The notes beneath the pieces are model-generated. The model ran no database searches. It worked only from the letters and a program-made list of their open reading frames with translations, and had not been told where the DNA came from. Below, piece by piece: positions 9,085 through 17,631 of a DNA stretch of 64,000 nucleotides (positions are counted from its first letter, which is position 1; each line of letters opens with the position of its first letter). Position numbers and translations under genes: made by a program. Location of the stretch: contig PCBK01000011.1 in assembly GCA_002731275.1 (NCBI GenBank), forward strand, positions 1 to 64,000, given 5' to 3'. The stretch comes from Deltaproteobacteria bacterium. Its GTDB lineage: Bacteria; Myxococcota_C; UBA6777.

Positions 9085-9699
9085 ATGGCACTCACAAAAG
9101 GTAAGCCAAACAAGAAAAAACACGTGCCAGAGCGTTCGTGTGTGGCCTGCCGCGAAAAGCATCCACAATCGTCACTCGTGCGCATCGTGCTCTCCCCCGA
9201 GCAGGAGGTCCACATTGACTATCTAGGCAAATGCCCAGGCCGTGGTGCATACGTATGCCCCGATCCGAAGTGTATCCAACGCGCTGCGGAACGTGGAGGA
9301 TTTGCACGTGCATTCAAAACGCAGGTCAAAGCCGAGACACACACCCTACTCGCACAAGCAAGAGAAGCTGCATCCAAGCAAATACGCTCGCTGCTCTCCC
9401 TCGCGCACCGTGCGAAAGTCGTCGCAGCCGGAAACAGTCGTGTCGAAATCGCCTTACGCGAACAAAAGGTCAAACTCCTCTTGCTCGCAACAGACGCATC
9501 CGATGGTGTCAAGCAAAAGTTCTCTAGGTGGGCTTCACGCTCAGACATTCCCGTGTATGAGACGCTCACCCAAGTCGAGCTCGCACCCAGTGTGGGACAG
9601 AACACTTGCTCCCTGATCACCATCCACGACGCACAGTTTGCCAAAAAAATCGAACAGGAGGTGCAACGCGCAAGGCTGCTGGCCATACCCAAAAGCTAG
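9085..9699 (+). CDS. YlxR (RnpM)-family protein fused to an L7Ae-like RNA-binding domain
   Basis: 204-residue RNA-binding protein between nusA and infB. Residues about 10-90 are the YlxR/DUF448 domain: RSCVACREK, LVRIV, a conserved GKCPGRGAYVCP and a second Cys pair. Residues about 95-200 match the L7Ae/YlxQ type domain (LLSLAHRAKVVAAGNSRVE, VKLLLLATDAS). In Bacillus these are separate neighbouring genes; fused forms occur in proteobacteria. YlxR has been linked to RNase P control in Bacillus and L7Ae-type proteins bind kink-turn RNA. ATG 9085 has GGAG at a somewhat long distance of 11 bases. Confidence 0.9.
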   Translation: MALTKGKPNKKKHVPERSCVACREKHPQSSLVRIVLSPEQEVHIDYLGKCPGRGAYVCPDPKCIQRAAERGGFARAFKTQVKAETHTLLAQAREAASKQIRSLLSLAHRAKVVAAGNSRVEIALREQKVKLLLLATDASDGVKQKFSRWASRSDIPVYETLTQVELAPSVGQNTCSLITIHDAQFAKKIEQEVQRARLLAIPKS

Positions 9700-9763
9700 T
9701 TTTGAACTTTGATTCTTGTTTTTTTGAATTGTGTATGTGAAAACAATTTCACCTGTGTCACTC

Positions 9764-9843
9764 TTGCATCGCAGATCAACTCGATTCTATCTGTGATGTG
9801 CAAGGTGAGACACGAAACGAAAGAGACCACATCAACGGTCTCT
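9764..9843 (+). promoter_or_regulatory. Structured leader of infB
   Basis: Inside the 160-base gap before infB, TTGCATCGCAGAT (9764-9776) pairs with ATCTGTGATGTGCAA (9789-9803) as 13 pairs with a two-base bulge. A second hairpin AGAGACC/GGTCTCT (9822-9843) ends three bases before the AGGAG ribosome site (9847-9851). Neither is followed by a T run, so they look like a translational or stability element rather than a terminator. A longer pairing of TCACC (9749-9753) with GGTGA (9804-9808) would extend the first stem. Confidence 0.5.
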
Positions 9844-9859
9844 ACCAGGAGCGGCATAT

Positions 9860-12800
9860 ATGGCAAAAGTGAGAGTTCACCACCTCGCCCATGAACTGAA
9901 TATGAAGAGCAAAGAGTTCATCCAACGAGCCCAAGAACTGGGATATGATCATATCAAGTCCCACGCCAACACGCTCGAAGCGAGCGAAGCAGCGGAACTC
10001 AAAGCGAAAATCGAGCAAGGGCAAGGGTCCGCAAAACCCAAGCGAAAGCAAACAGTTCTCCGCCGACGGACGCAACGAAATTCCAACGATGGTGGCTACC
10101 AAGTCACGATCACGCGTCTCTCTGCGGAATCCGAACAGGTTATCGAGAGCAAGCGCATCGAGACCCCTGTGATCCCTGAGATCGTGCTTCCAACGCCCAT
10201 CGCATCACCTGCGCCAGATGAGCAAACCACTGCTGTTGAAGAACCAGCTTCAACACAAACAACTGAAGTCCCGCAAGAGACATTGACACCAGCACCAGAA
10301 GCATCTGTCTCAACGCCTCCCGTCTCTGTCGAAGTCACACAACCCGTCAGCCAACCCACACAAGAGGTGCAAAAGACGGTTGTCGAGACACCACAAGAAG
10401 AGACACACACCACAACGCCCCCAACACCCCAACAAGAAGCAACACCTGTGGCTGCAAAGACGAAAGTCAAAGAGCCTGTTGCAACCCCACAAGTTGAGAC
10501 CGCAGTTGTGACAGAGACACCTGCACAACCTGTAGAGAACAAGAACACTGAGACCAAAACTGAGACCAAAGAAGAACCAGTCGTCGCTGCACCCAAAGCA
10601 CCAACAAAAGAAACCCCCGTCGAGACACCAACTCAACCAACATCTCCCGCACCAACCTCCCCCACAGCCCAGGCTCAGCCAGTGAGCCAACCGGAGCCTT
10701 CCATGCAACAAGAAACCACCGCAACCCCCGCAGCGAAACCGACGAAACAAGAAAAGAAACAAGAGAAGAAAACACCGGCCAAAGAGGCAAACCCAGCGCT
10801 TAATCAGCTGCTGAACACTGGACTCAGCCAAGATGTCACCAAAAAGAAACCCAAGCAGCCCAGCAGGAAGTTCAAAGAACACCCTGCTGATCGCAACACA
10901 GGGTCAGACATCAAGCGAATGGAAGCTGCGGAGAAATACTCCGAGAAGGCTCACAAAGTTAACAAAAAAAACAAGCCCAGCAAAACCACAACCACAGAAA
11001 CCTTTAACAACAGAAAACCCAACTACCAAAAGAAAAATAACCGGAAGCAAACTACGTTTGATAGACGCAGAAATCGCAGAAACAGACGCAGAGATAGTTC
11101 CTCACAACCAACACAGTCGACCGCGCCTATGAAAGCAGAGAAAAAAGTCATCAAAGTTGATGAAGCCATTTCCGTCGCAGATCTTGCGCACAAAATGGGA
11201 ATCAAAGCCACTGATATTATTCGTAAGCTCCTCTCCCAAGGGGTAATGGCCACCATCAACCAGGCCCTGACTGTCGAAACAGCAACAGACCTGGCAAAAA
11301 GCTATGGATATGAGATTCAGGATGTCTCCTTCGATGAAGAAGAAATCCTCGAAGAAACTGCCGAAGTCGAAGACGACGCAGAGCTCAAACCTCGCTCCCC
11401 GGTGATTGCTGTCATGGGACACGTTGACCACGGGAAAACCTCGTTGCTCGACGCGATCCGCGAGACCAACGTCGCCGCCCGCGAAGCCGGTGGTATCACC
11501 CAGCACATTGGTGCTTCTGTTGTCAAAACGAGCAACGGAAATCTCGTATTCCTCGACACTCCTGGTCACGAAGCCTTTACCGCAATGCGCGCCAGGGGTG
11601 CACAATCCACCGACATCGTTATCCTCGTTGTCGCCGCCGATGACGGCATTATGCCCCAGACGCAAGAAGCCATCAGCCACGCACAAGCTGCGGGCGTCCC
11701 CATCGTCGTCGCGATCAACAAGATCGATAAACTCGGTGCAGACCCCGCAAACGTCCGCAATGAGCTGACACGCTTCAACCTCATCCCCGAAGAATGGGGT
11801 GGTGAGACCTTGATGTGTAACGTCTCCGCGCATACCAAAGAAGGTATCCCTGAGTTGCTCGAACAGGTCGCACTGCAAGCCGAATTGTTGGAGCTGAAAG
11901 CCAACCCCAACAAACGCGCTCGTGGTACCGTCATCGAAGCAAGGATCGAAAAAGGACGTGGTCCTGTCGCGACACTCCTCGTCCAAGAAGGTACACTCTC
12001 CAACGGTGATGCCGTCGTCGCAGGTACATTCTTCGGGAAAGTCCGCGCCATGTTCTCCGATGCAGGGAAGAAGCTCAAAAAAGTGGGGCCCTCCACACCT
12101 GTGCGAATCCTCGGTCTCAACGGTCTCCCCACCCCTGGTGAGCAGTTTGACAACGTCAAGGATACAAAAGATGCTGAGCGCATCGCACAACACCGTCTCG
12201 ATAAAGAGAAAACCACCACAACAAGCACCGGCAGCATGATGACCTTTGAGGACTTCTTCTCCCAAGGGAAGAAAGAACTCAACATCATCCTCAAAGCTGA
12301 CGTGCAAGGTACACTCGAAGCCATCAAAGACAGCCTCTCCAAGCTGACATTTGATGAAATTGAGGTCAAAGTCCTCCACGCAGGTGTTGGTGGTATCACA
12401 GAGAGCGATATCAACCTCGCGTCGACAACCGAGCACGCGCTGATCGTAGGTTTCCATGTCCGCGCTGATAACAAAGCACAACGCATGGCCGAAGCCGCTG
12501 GTATCGAAGTCCGTATCTATCGTGTCATCTACGACCTGATCAACGAAGTCAAGGCGTTCTTGCAACAGCAACTCGCACCCACGGTCCAAGAAAAACCCAT
12601 CGGGCAAGCCGAGATCCGACAGATCTTCAGCATCCCCAAGGTTGGAAAGATCGCTGGTTGTTACGTCACTGATGGCAAGATCACCCGTAACGCGTTGATG
12701 CGACTCTTCCGCGAAGATATCCAAATCTACGAAGGAAAAGTCTCCTCACTCCGTCGCTTCAAAAATGACGCGAAAGAGGTCGGTACAGGCTACGAATGTG

Positions 12801-12892
12801 GTATCCAAATCGAAGGCTACCAAGACATTCGTGAAGGCGACGTCATCGAAGCATACGAACTCGAAGAAGTTGAAACCAAGCTGGAGAGCTGA
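9860..12892 (+). CDS. infB: Translation initiation factor IF-2
   Basis: GTPase of 1010 residues that places initiator tRNA on the 30S subunit. ATG 9860 follows AGGAG by eight bases. An IF2-N type domain (MAKVRVHHLAHELN, 1-50) is followed by about 330 residues of Pro/Thr/Gln/Glu-rich low complexity and a basic Asn/Arg/Lys-rich stretch (to about 420). A second IF2-N domain (ISVADLAHKMG, about 433-480) leads to the GTPase: G1 GHVDHGKT (520-527), G3 DTPGH, G4 NKID, then domains II, III and the C-terminal fMet-tRNA binding domain. The disordered N-terminal region is long, as in other myxobacteria. The last codon and the next gene are two bases apart. Confidence 0.98.
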   Translation: MAKVRVHHLAHELNMKSKEFIQRAQELGYDHIKSHANTLEASEAAELKAKIEQGQGSAKPKRKQTVLRRRTQRNSNDGGYQVTITRLSAESEQVIESKRIETPVIPEIVLPTPIASPAPDEQTTAVEEPASTQTTEVPQETLTPAPEASVSTPPVSVEVTQPVSQPTQEVQKTVVETPQEETHTTTPPTPQQEATPVAAKTKVKEPVATPQVETAVVTETPAQPVENKNTETKTETKEEPVVAAPKAPTKETPVETPTQPTSPAPTSPTAQAQPVSQPEPSMQQETTATPAAKPTKQEKKQEKKTPAKEANPALNQLLNTGLSQDVTKKKPKQPSRKFKEHPADRNTGSDIKRMEAAEKYSEKAHKVNKKNKPSKTTTTETFNNRKPNYQKKNNRKQTTFDRRRNRRNRRRDSSSQPTQSTAPMKAEKKVIKVDEAISVADLAHKMGIKATDIIRKLLSQGVMATINQALTVETATDLAKSYGYEIQDVSFDEEEILEETAEVEDDAELKPRSPVIAVMGHVDHGKTSLLDAIRETNVAAREAGGITQHIGASVVKTSNGNLVFLDTPGHEAFTAMRARGAQSTDIVILVVAADDGIMPQTQEAISHAQAAGVPIVVAINKIDKLGADPANVRNELTRFNLIPEEWGGETLMCNVSAHTKEGIPELLEQVALQAELLELKANPNKRARGTVIEARIEKGRGPVATLLVQEGTLSNGDAVVAGTFFGKVRAMFSDAGKKLKKVGPSTPVRILGLNGLPTPGEQFDNVKDTKDAERIAQHRLDKEKTTTTSTGSMMTFEDFFSQGKKELNIILKADVQGTLEAIKDSLSKLTFDEIEVKVLHAGVGGITESDINLASTTEHALIVGFHVRADNKAQRMAEAAGIEVRIYRVIYDLINEVKAFLQQQLAPTVQEKPIGQAEIRQIFSIPKVGKIAGCYVTDGKITRNALMRLFREDIQIYEGKVSSLRRFKNDAKEVGTGYECGIQIEGYQDIREGDVIEAYELEEVETKLES

Positions 12893-12894
12893 GC

Positions 12895-13263
12895 GTGGTC
12901 GTTGGTCTGTGTCAAATCACACTGCATCTACCCGGTAATCGTTCCCTCAAAGGCAAACGACAGGTCGTCAAAAAACTCTGCGATCGCGTGAGACATCGCT
13001 TTCACGTGTCGATCGCAGAGGTCGCCGACCTTGATCGTCATCAGCGCGCTTGCGTCGGACTCGCTGTCGTTGGAAATGAAACGAGTTTCGTACACTCCGT
13101 ACTCGACACCATTCTCAACGCCATCGACGAGATGCAGCTCGCCCCCATCCTCGATCGACAAACCGAAATCCTCCACTATGACGAACAGTTCGCACAAGAC
13201 CACCCTCTCGTCGATCAACACGCCGATGGATGGGACTTTATGAGCGAATGGGAAGATGATTGA
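12895..13263 (+). CDS. DUF503 (YlxP-like) protein
   Basis: 122-residue cytoplasmic protein of the DUF503 family, usually found between infB and rbfA. It starts at GTG 12895, two bases after the infB stop, so translation is probably coupled. The family pattern is plain: VGLCQITLHLPGNRSLKGKR, then RHRFHVSIAEV and the following A-x-V-G-L-A-V-V-G strand. The C-terminus is acidic and ends WEDD. The precise function is unknown; the family has a ferredoxin-like fold and its position suggests a role in ribosome or RNA metabolism. Confidence 0.88.
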   Translation: MVVGLCQITLHLPGNRSLKGKRQVVKKLCDRVRHRFHVSIAEVADLDRHQRACVGLAVVGNETSFVHSVLDTILNAIDEMQLAPILDRQTEILHYDEQFAQDHPLVDQHADGWDFMSEWEDD

Positions 13264-13309
13264 TGCCCCCCTCTTCTCCTCATAGACCACATCACCGCAT
13301 AGACAATCT

Positions 13310-13335
13310 TATGTCCTCCCATACACAAGGACATA
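13310..13335 (+). other. Intergenic hairpin before rbfA
   Basis: TATGTCCT (13310-13317) and AGGACATA (13328-13335) are perfect inverted arms with a ten-base loop. No T run follows, so it is not a standard terminator; it may affect mRNA processing between the DUF503 gene and rbfA. Confidence 0.45.
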
Positions 13336-13360
13336 CCATCAACATGAAAGGTCCAAATCG

Positions 13361-13774
13361 ATGAGCGGAAAGCGCAGCGACCGCCTCGCGCACCAATTGC
13401 GAGACGAAATTAGCCAGATCATCCAACGTGGTGAAGTCAAAGATCCCCGCGTCGGATTCGCAAGTATCCCCGGCGTACGACTGACAAAAGACCTCGGACA
13501 TGCACGTGTCTTTGTCAGCGTCTACGGCTCCAAAGAAGAAGGCGAAGCCACACTCAAAGCACTCAAACACGCACAAGGATACATCCGCACACTTCTCTCC
13601 AAACGGCTGCGTGTTCGACAAATCCCCGATCTCGACTTTATCCTCGATACTTCCATCCAGGACGGGATCCGCATGAACGAGATCATCAACGCGTTGCCCG
13701 AAGTGCAAGAACAAAGTGATGCTCCCGTCCACGAAGATGATGAGCCCCAATCCACCGAACACGAAAACACCTAA
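13361..13774 (+). CDS. rbfA: 30S ribosome-binding factor RbfA
   Basis: 137-residue KH-fold factor for late 30S maturation and cold growth. The pattern is typical: RSDRLAHQLRDEISQII, then DPRVGFASIPGVRLTKDLGHARVFVS split over a strand-helix-strand, and ending RQIPDLDFILDTSIQDG. The C-terminal 25 residues are acidic and Glu/His-rich beyond the domain. The start lies in AAGGTCCAAATCGATGA; an almost identical context occurs at the nrnA start. It is in the rimP-infB operon, 97 bases after the DUF503 gene. Confidence 0.95.
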   Translation: MSGKRSDRLAHQLRDEISQIIQRGEVKDPRVGFASIPGVRLTKDLGHARVFVSVYGSKEEGEATLKALKHAQGYIRTLLSKRLRVRQIPDLDFILDTSIQDGIRMNEIINALPEVQEQSDAPVHEDDEPQSTEHENT

Positions 13775-13854
13775 CCCATAACACGCCAGCGTCGAAGTGT
13801 ACATGCCACTCCTTCGACAAGATCGGCTCCTTCCATGATCGAGAGGCCAAATCG

Positions 13855-14856
13855 ATGAACACCTCCCACACACAACAGGTCGTCCCACTCCAACAGATCG
13901 CAGATGTGATCCAACAACATCAACGCTTTCTCGTGACCGCACATATGGCACCTGATGGAGACGCGATCGGCTCCTCTATCGCCCTGCTCTCCATCCTCGA
14001 AGCGCTCGGAAAAGATGTCATTCTCTTTAATGACGTCCCCTACCCCGCCCAATTCCACTTCCTCACGCACGCCGATCGTGTCCAAACACAGCTCCCCGAC
14101 GATGCTGGCATCGAAGTCTCCATTCTCTGCGACTGCGGAGATGTCGCTCGCTCCCCCCTCCACCTGCTCACCAAAGAGCAGCGCGGGCTCTTCCTCGTCG
14201 TCGACCATCACGCAACTTCGGCCCTCGAAGGCGACCTCAACTTCAACGATCCAGACGCACCTTGTGTCGGGATCCTGATCTACCAACTCGGCAAACTGCT
14301 CGGCGTCGATATCGACCTCCCCGCAGCCAAAGCCATCTACTGTTCGCTCGTCTCTGACACCGGTGGATTTCGTTACCAAAAGACCAGCCCAAAAGCCTTT
14401 CGCCTCGCCGCTGAGCTGCTGGAAATTGGCGTCGATCCCTGGGAGATCTCTTCGGGACTCTATGAATCCAACCCCCTCGAACGACAACGACTCCTCGCAC
14501 GTACACTCGACACCATCGAGATCGACCCCACTGGACAGCTCGCGTATCTCACGATCACCGAAGAGATGTACGAACAAACAGGTGCCGATCAGGACATGAC
14601 AGATGGATTCATCAACTTTGCCCGAGGGGTCAAAGGTATCGAAGCTGCTGTCCTCTTCCGCCAAAAAGGTGACGACGCCTGGAAACTCAGCATGCGCTCA
14701 CGTGGCAAGATCGACGTCTCACAAGTCTCTTCACAATTTGGCGGTGGTGGTCATCACAACGCAGCCGGCGCAGTCATCGAAGGCACACTCGAAGAGGCCA
14801 AAGCCATCGTCACCAAAGCGATGGAAACCTACCTCGCGTCCAAAAAGAACGCCTGA
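13855..14856 (+). CDS. nrnA: DHH/DHHA1 phosphoesterase, NrnA-type oligoribonuclease / pAp phosphatase
   Basis: 333-residue cytoplasmic enzyme that degrades short RNA oligonucleotides and probably dephosphorylates pAp. Metal motifs are visible in order: HMAPDGDAIGSS (I), CDCGD (II), VDHHAT (III, the DHH motif), VSDTGGFRY (IV), and the DHHA1 substrate motif GGGGHHNAAGA near the C-terminus. The length fits the family. It follows rbfA by 80 bases, the usual order in Gram-positives and many proteobacteria (rbfA-nrnA-truB). The start context AGGCCAAATCGATGA resembles that of rbfA. Confidence 0.93.
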   Translation: MNTSHTQQVVPLQQIADVIQQHQRFLVTAHMAPDGDAIGSSIALLSILEALGKDVILFNDVPYPAQFHFLTHADRVQTQLPDDAGIEVSILCDCGDVARSPLHLLTKEQRGLFLVVDHHATSALEGDLNFNDPDAPCVGILIYQLGKLLGVDIDLPAAKAIYCSLVSDTGGFRYQKTSPKAFRLAAELLEIGVDPWEISSGLYESNPLERQRLLARTLDTIEIDPTGQLAYLTITEEMYEQTGADQDMTDGFINFARGVKGIEAAVLFRQKGDDAWKLSMRSRGKIDVSQVSSQFGGGGHHNAAGAVIEGTLEEAKAIVTKAMETYLASKKNA

Positions 14857-14959
14857 GTTCCTTTCGACACGAACAGGCCAAACCCACCATGCCACTCACC
14901 CGTACACATGTGTGTTCCCTCTTTGACACCCCAACTCCCAACGTATATAGGAAACATTC

Positions 14960-15862
14960 ATGCAACCTGCGCTTCATGGAATCCTCATCCTCGATAAACC
15001 CCCTGGCCTCAGCTCGATGCAAGCGGTCTCTCGCATCAAGCGCGCGCTGAAGGTCAAAAAAGCCGGTCACACGGGGACACTCGACCCAATGGCTACCGGC
15101 GTCCTACCCATCTGCATAGGTCAGGCCACGAGGATCGCACAATTCCTGCTCGCAAGTGATAAATTCTACCGCGCCACCATGAAGCTCGGTCAATCCACAG
15201 ATACAGACGACAAAGAAGGGACCGTCCTCGAAGAGCGCGATGTTCCCAATGACATCACCCTTGAACAGCTCGAACAGATCTTCGACGATTATCGGGGGAC
15301 GATCTCACAGCGCCCCCCGATCTACTCGGCACTCAAAGTCAATGGAAAGCGAGCTTATGCCCTCGCGAGAGAAGGCAAAGAGGTTGTGCTCCAACCTCGT
15401 GAAGTGACCGTCCACCAGCTCGATATCGAATCATTCCATGGTGACGAGATCGTCTTCTCTTGTCGCGTCTCCAAGGGCACATACATCCGCTCCTTGATCA
15501 GAGATATAGGTGAACAACTCGGTACACTCGCACACATGACCGCGCTTGAGCGCACACGTGTCGACACCTACACGTTGTCACAAGCGCTCTCACTCGACGC
15601 CGTCAAGGCGTCCCCCGAAGACGCCAAGAAAACACTTATCCCTCTCGCCAAAGCGTTATCCCACCTCCCAGCGCTACCAAGTGAGGAGGAGGATCTTCGG
15701 CTGATCTCCAATGGACAGATCCCCTACAGCTTCCCACCTCCCAAAGAGGACGCCTCGGGACCACACATGATCTTGCGCACAGATGGCACATTGCTCGCGC
15801 TCGTCGAACCCAAACACAACACATGGAAGCTCATAAGAGTCTTCCCACCAGCCCAATCATAA
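14960..15862 (+). CDS. truB: tRNA pseudouridine synthase B
   Basis: Makes pseudouridine 55 in the T-loop of tRNAs; 300 residues, normal length. Motif I KPPGLSSMQAV is followed by the catalytic HTGTLDPMATGVLPI, in which the Asp is the nucleophile, then the IYSALKVNGKRAYALAR and GTYIRSLIRDIGEQL segments of the TruB fold. A PUA-like C-terminal region covers roughly 230-300. ATG 14960 follows AGGA. It is co-transcribed with nrnA upstream and the HAD gene ten bases downstream. Confidence 0.97.
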   Translation: MQPALHGILILDKPPGLSSMQAVSRIKRALKVKKAGHTGTLDPMATGVLPICIGQATRIAQFLLASDKFYRATMKLGQSTDTDDKEGTVLEERDVPNDITLEQLEQIFDDYRGTISQRPPIYSALKVNGKRAYALAREGKEVVLQPREVTVHQLDIESFHGDEIVFSCRVSKGTYIRSLIRDIGEQLGTLAHMTALERTRVDTYTLSQALSLDAVKASPEDAKKTLIPLAKALSHLPALPSEEEDLRLISNGQIPYSFPPPKEDASGPHMILRTDGTLLALVEPKHNTWKLIRVFPPAQS

Positions 15863-15872
15863 GGAGAGAAAC

Positions 15873-16730
15873 GTGACAAATGCTCCCTCAGTCCCTGAGA
15901 TCAAAGCGCAAGAATTACTCGACCAGTACGACTGTCTCTTGATCGACGCGTATGGTGTCCTGATCCACCGCGATGGTCCGATCCAACACGCGGCAGCATT
16001 CATCGACGCGCTCAACGCACAAAACAAACCCTATGTGATCCTGACCAACGACGCCTCACGTAGCGCACAATCCGCCTCCGACAACCTCAAAAGTAAGGGC
16101 TTCTCGATCGAGCCAGAGCATGTCATTACCTCCGGCTCTCTCGTCGTCCCCTACTTTCAAGAGAACAATCTACAGGGCGCCAAATGCTACGTCTTTGGCC
16201 CACAAAAGTCCCACGATCTGGTGACACAGGCAGGCGGGATCGTGATCGACCCCAAAGAAGACGATGAAGTTGATGTCGTCATCGCCATGGACGACGCAGG
16301 GTTTGACTTCCTCACGATGATCGAAGACGTCCTCTCCGCAGTCTTCCGACGTCTCGATGCCGGCCACAAAGTCCAATTCCTCGTGCCCAACCCCGACCTG
16401 ATCTACCAAAAGAACGAACGCGAAGTTGGATTGACAGCAGGCTCCATCGCCCTGATCATCGAAGAAGCTCTTCACGTGCGTTACTACGATGAGGCGCCGA
16501 CATTCCTCAAGCTAGGCAAACCACACCACTACATCTACGAACAAGCCCTCAAAAAAACCAAGACCCGCAACATGGCGATGATCGGCGATCAGATCCGTAC
16601 AGATATCCTCGGCGCCAACAAATTCGGTATTGCCTCTATCCTCGTCGCAACAGGGCTCACACAGCTCCGCTCTGGACATGTCCCTGAAGAACAACGTCCC
16701 GACTTCCTCCTCCACTCCCTCGCGCTGTAA
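15873..16730 (+). CDS. HAD-superfamily hydrolase, NagD-like (HAD-IIA)
   Basis: 285-residue cytoplasmic phosphatase. It starts with GTG 15873 behind AAGGAG, ten bases after truB. Motif I is LLIDAYGVL, with the nucleophile Asp in place but the usual second Asp of DxD replaced by Tyr, as in some HAD-IIA proteins. Motif II is VILTNDASRS, and motif III/IV MIGDQIRTDILGANKFGI gives the second metal Asp pair. The intervening cap has VITSGSLV and VVIAMDDAGFDF. Substrate unknown; NagD relatives hydrolyse nucleotides and sugar phosphates. It is probably the last gene of the rimP operon. Confidence 0.85.
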   Translation: MTNAPSVPEIKAQELLDQYDCLLIDAYGVLIHRDGPIQHAAAFIDALNAQNKPYVILTNDASRSAQSASDNLKSKGFSIEPEHVITSGSLVVPYFQENNLQGAKCYVFGPQKSHDLVTQAGGIVIDPKEDDEVDVVIAMDDAGFDFLTMIEDVLSAVFRRLDAGHKVQFLVPNPDLIYQKNEREVGLTAGSIALIIEEALHVRYYDEAPTFLKLGKPHHYIYEQALKKTKTRNMAMIGDQIRTDILGANKFGIASILVATGLTQLRSGHVPEEQRPDFLLHSLAL

Positions 16731-16856
16731 TCCAAGACCACACAACATCACTCCTCCCAGATAGATAGCAGTCAAGACTTGCATCACAACATCAAAAACT
16801 GTACATAGAGACAGTATCATGATCATCATTCACGACAACAAACGAAGGAGAGTATG

Positions 16857-17288
16857 ATGTCGGAAGAATCGAAGACAAAAGAAGCCAAGGGGAGCTGTCT
16901 GTGTGGCAAAGTAAGCATGCAATTTCAACATGTCAGCACTGCACTCGGAGCCTGTCATTGCAGGATGTGCCGAAAGTGGGGAGGGAGTGCCCTTCTTGCG
17001 TTGAGCAGTGGCACGCAAGTGACCATTGAAGGCGAGGAACATATCACAGCGTACAGCTCATCGGCGTGGGCAGAGCGAGGATTTTGTAAGCATTGTGGAA
17101 CCCATCTCTTTTACAAGCTCAAACAAGCACAAAGCTACACTGTTCCGCTCGGTTTTTTTGAAGAACTCTCCGGGCTCACATTCCAGCACGAGATCTTCAT
17201 CGATGAAAAGCCCGATTGCTATGCCTTTGCAGGTGAACGAGAGACCATGACAGGCGCAGAAGTCTTCGCCAAATATGGCGCTGGTTGA
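16857..17288 (+). CDS. GFA/CENP-V family zinc protein
   Basis: Small zinc-binding protein of 143 residues, GFA family (glutathione-dependent formaldehyde-activating enzyme-like). Zinc Cys sets are GSCLCGKV, CHCRMC and FCKHCGTHLF, with the conserved W/A-rich segment between. There is no signal peptide. Two adjacent ATG codons (16854 and 16857) follow AAGGAG; the second has the better spacing of six. Enzymatic activity is unproven for most family members, so substrate cannot be stated. Standalone gene. Confidence 0.85.
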   Translation: MSEESKTKEAKGSCLCGKVSMQFQHVSTALGACHCRMCRKWGGSALLALSSGTQVTIEGEEHITAYSSSAWAERGFCKHCGTHLFYKLKQAQSYTVPLGFFEELSGLTFQHEIFIDEKPDCYAFAGERETMTGAEVFAKYGAG

Positions 17289-17468
17289 GACCATAAGAGC
17301 CAAAAAAGAAGCGAGAACGCTCACAGAGTTTGTGACAAAATCACCAAGCGATGTGGGCAATCATCGCCATAACACTCCTCACGCCCAACCTGCAGCTCCC
17401 CTTCCCAGACGCCTCCTTGCATTTTACGGTCCCTGCAAAAGCAAAACGTTGCGTAATATCAGGTGTTC

Positions 17469-17497
17469 TTGACTTTGTGTTCCGGGCCGAGTAAGTT
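17469..17497 (+). promoter_or_regulatory. Candidate promoter of the cNMP-binding protein gene
   Basis: TTGACT (17469-17474), a 17-base spacer and TAAGTT (17492-17497). The 343-base gap 17289-17631 also has a perfect hairpin ACCAACC/GGTTGGT (17570-17594) whose loop carries AAGGAG; the used ribosome site, AAAGGAG, lies further down at 17618-17624. No gene is seen in the gap. Confidence 0.45.
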
Positions 17498-17631
17498 CTG
17501 TCGTCGGATCGAAAAAACCGGTGTCTGAGAAGAGAGAGTGTCTTTGTGTCTCTATACAATAGAAGACACACCAACCACCAAGGAGACGGTTGGTTGAAGC
17601 TCTCGGCCCATCGATGTAAAGGAGAGAAGCC

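Noticed and set aside
11102-12724. 540-residue open frame antisense to infB
   Set aside because: It lies opposite the conserved GTPase part of IF-2, has no ribosome site and has the composition expected from the complementary frame of strongly biased codons.
13771-14664. 297-residue open frame antisense to nrnA
   Set aside because: Complement of a well-supported DHH gene; no motifs or start signal.
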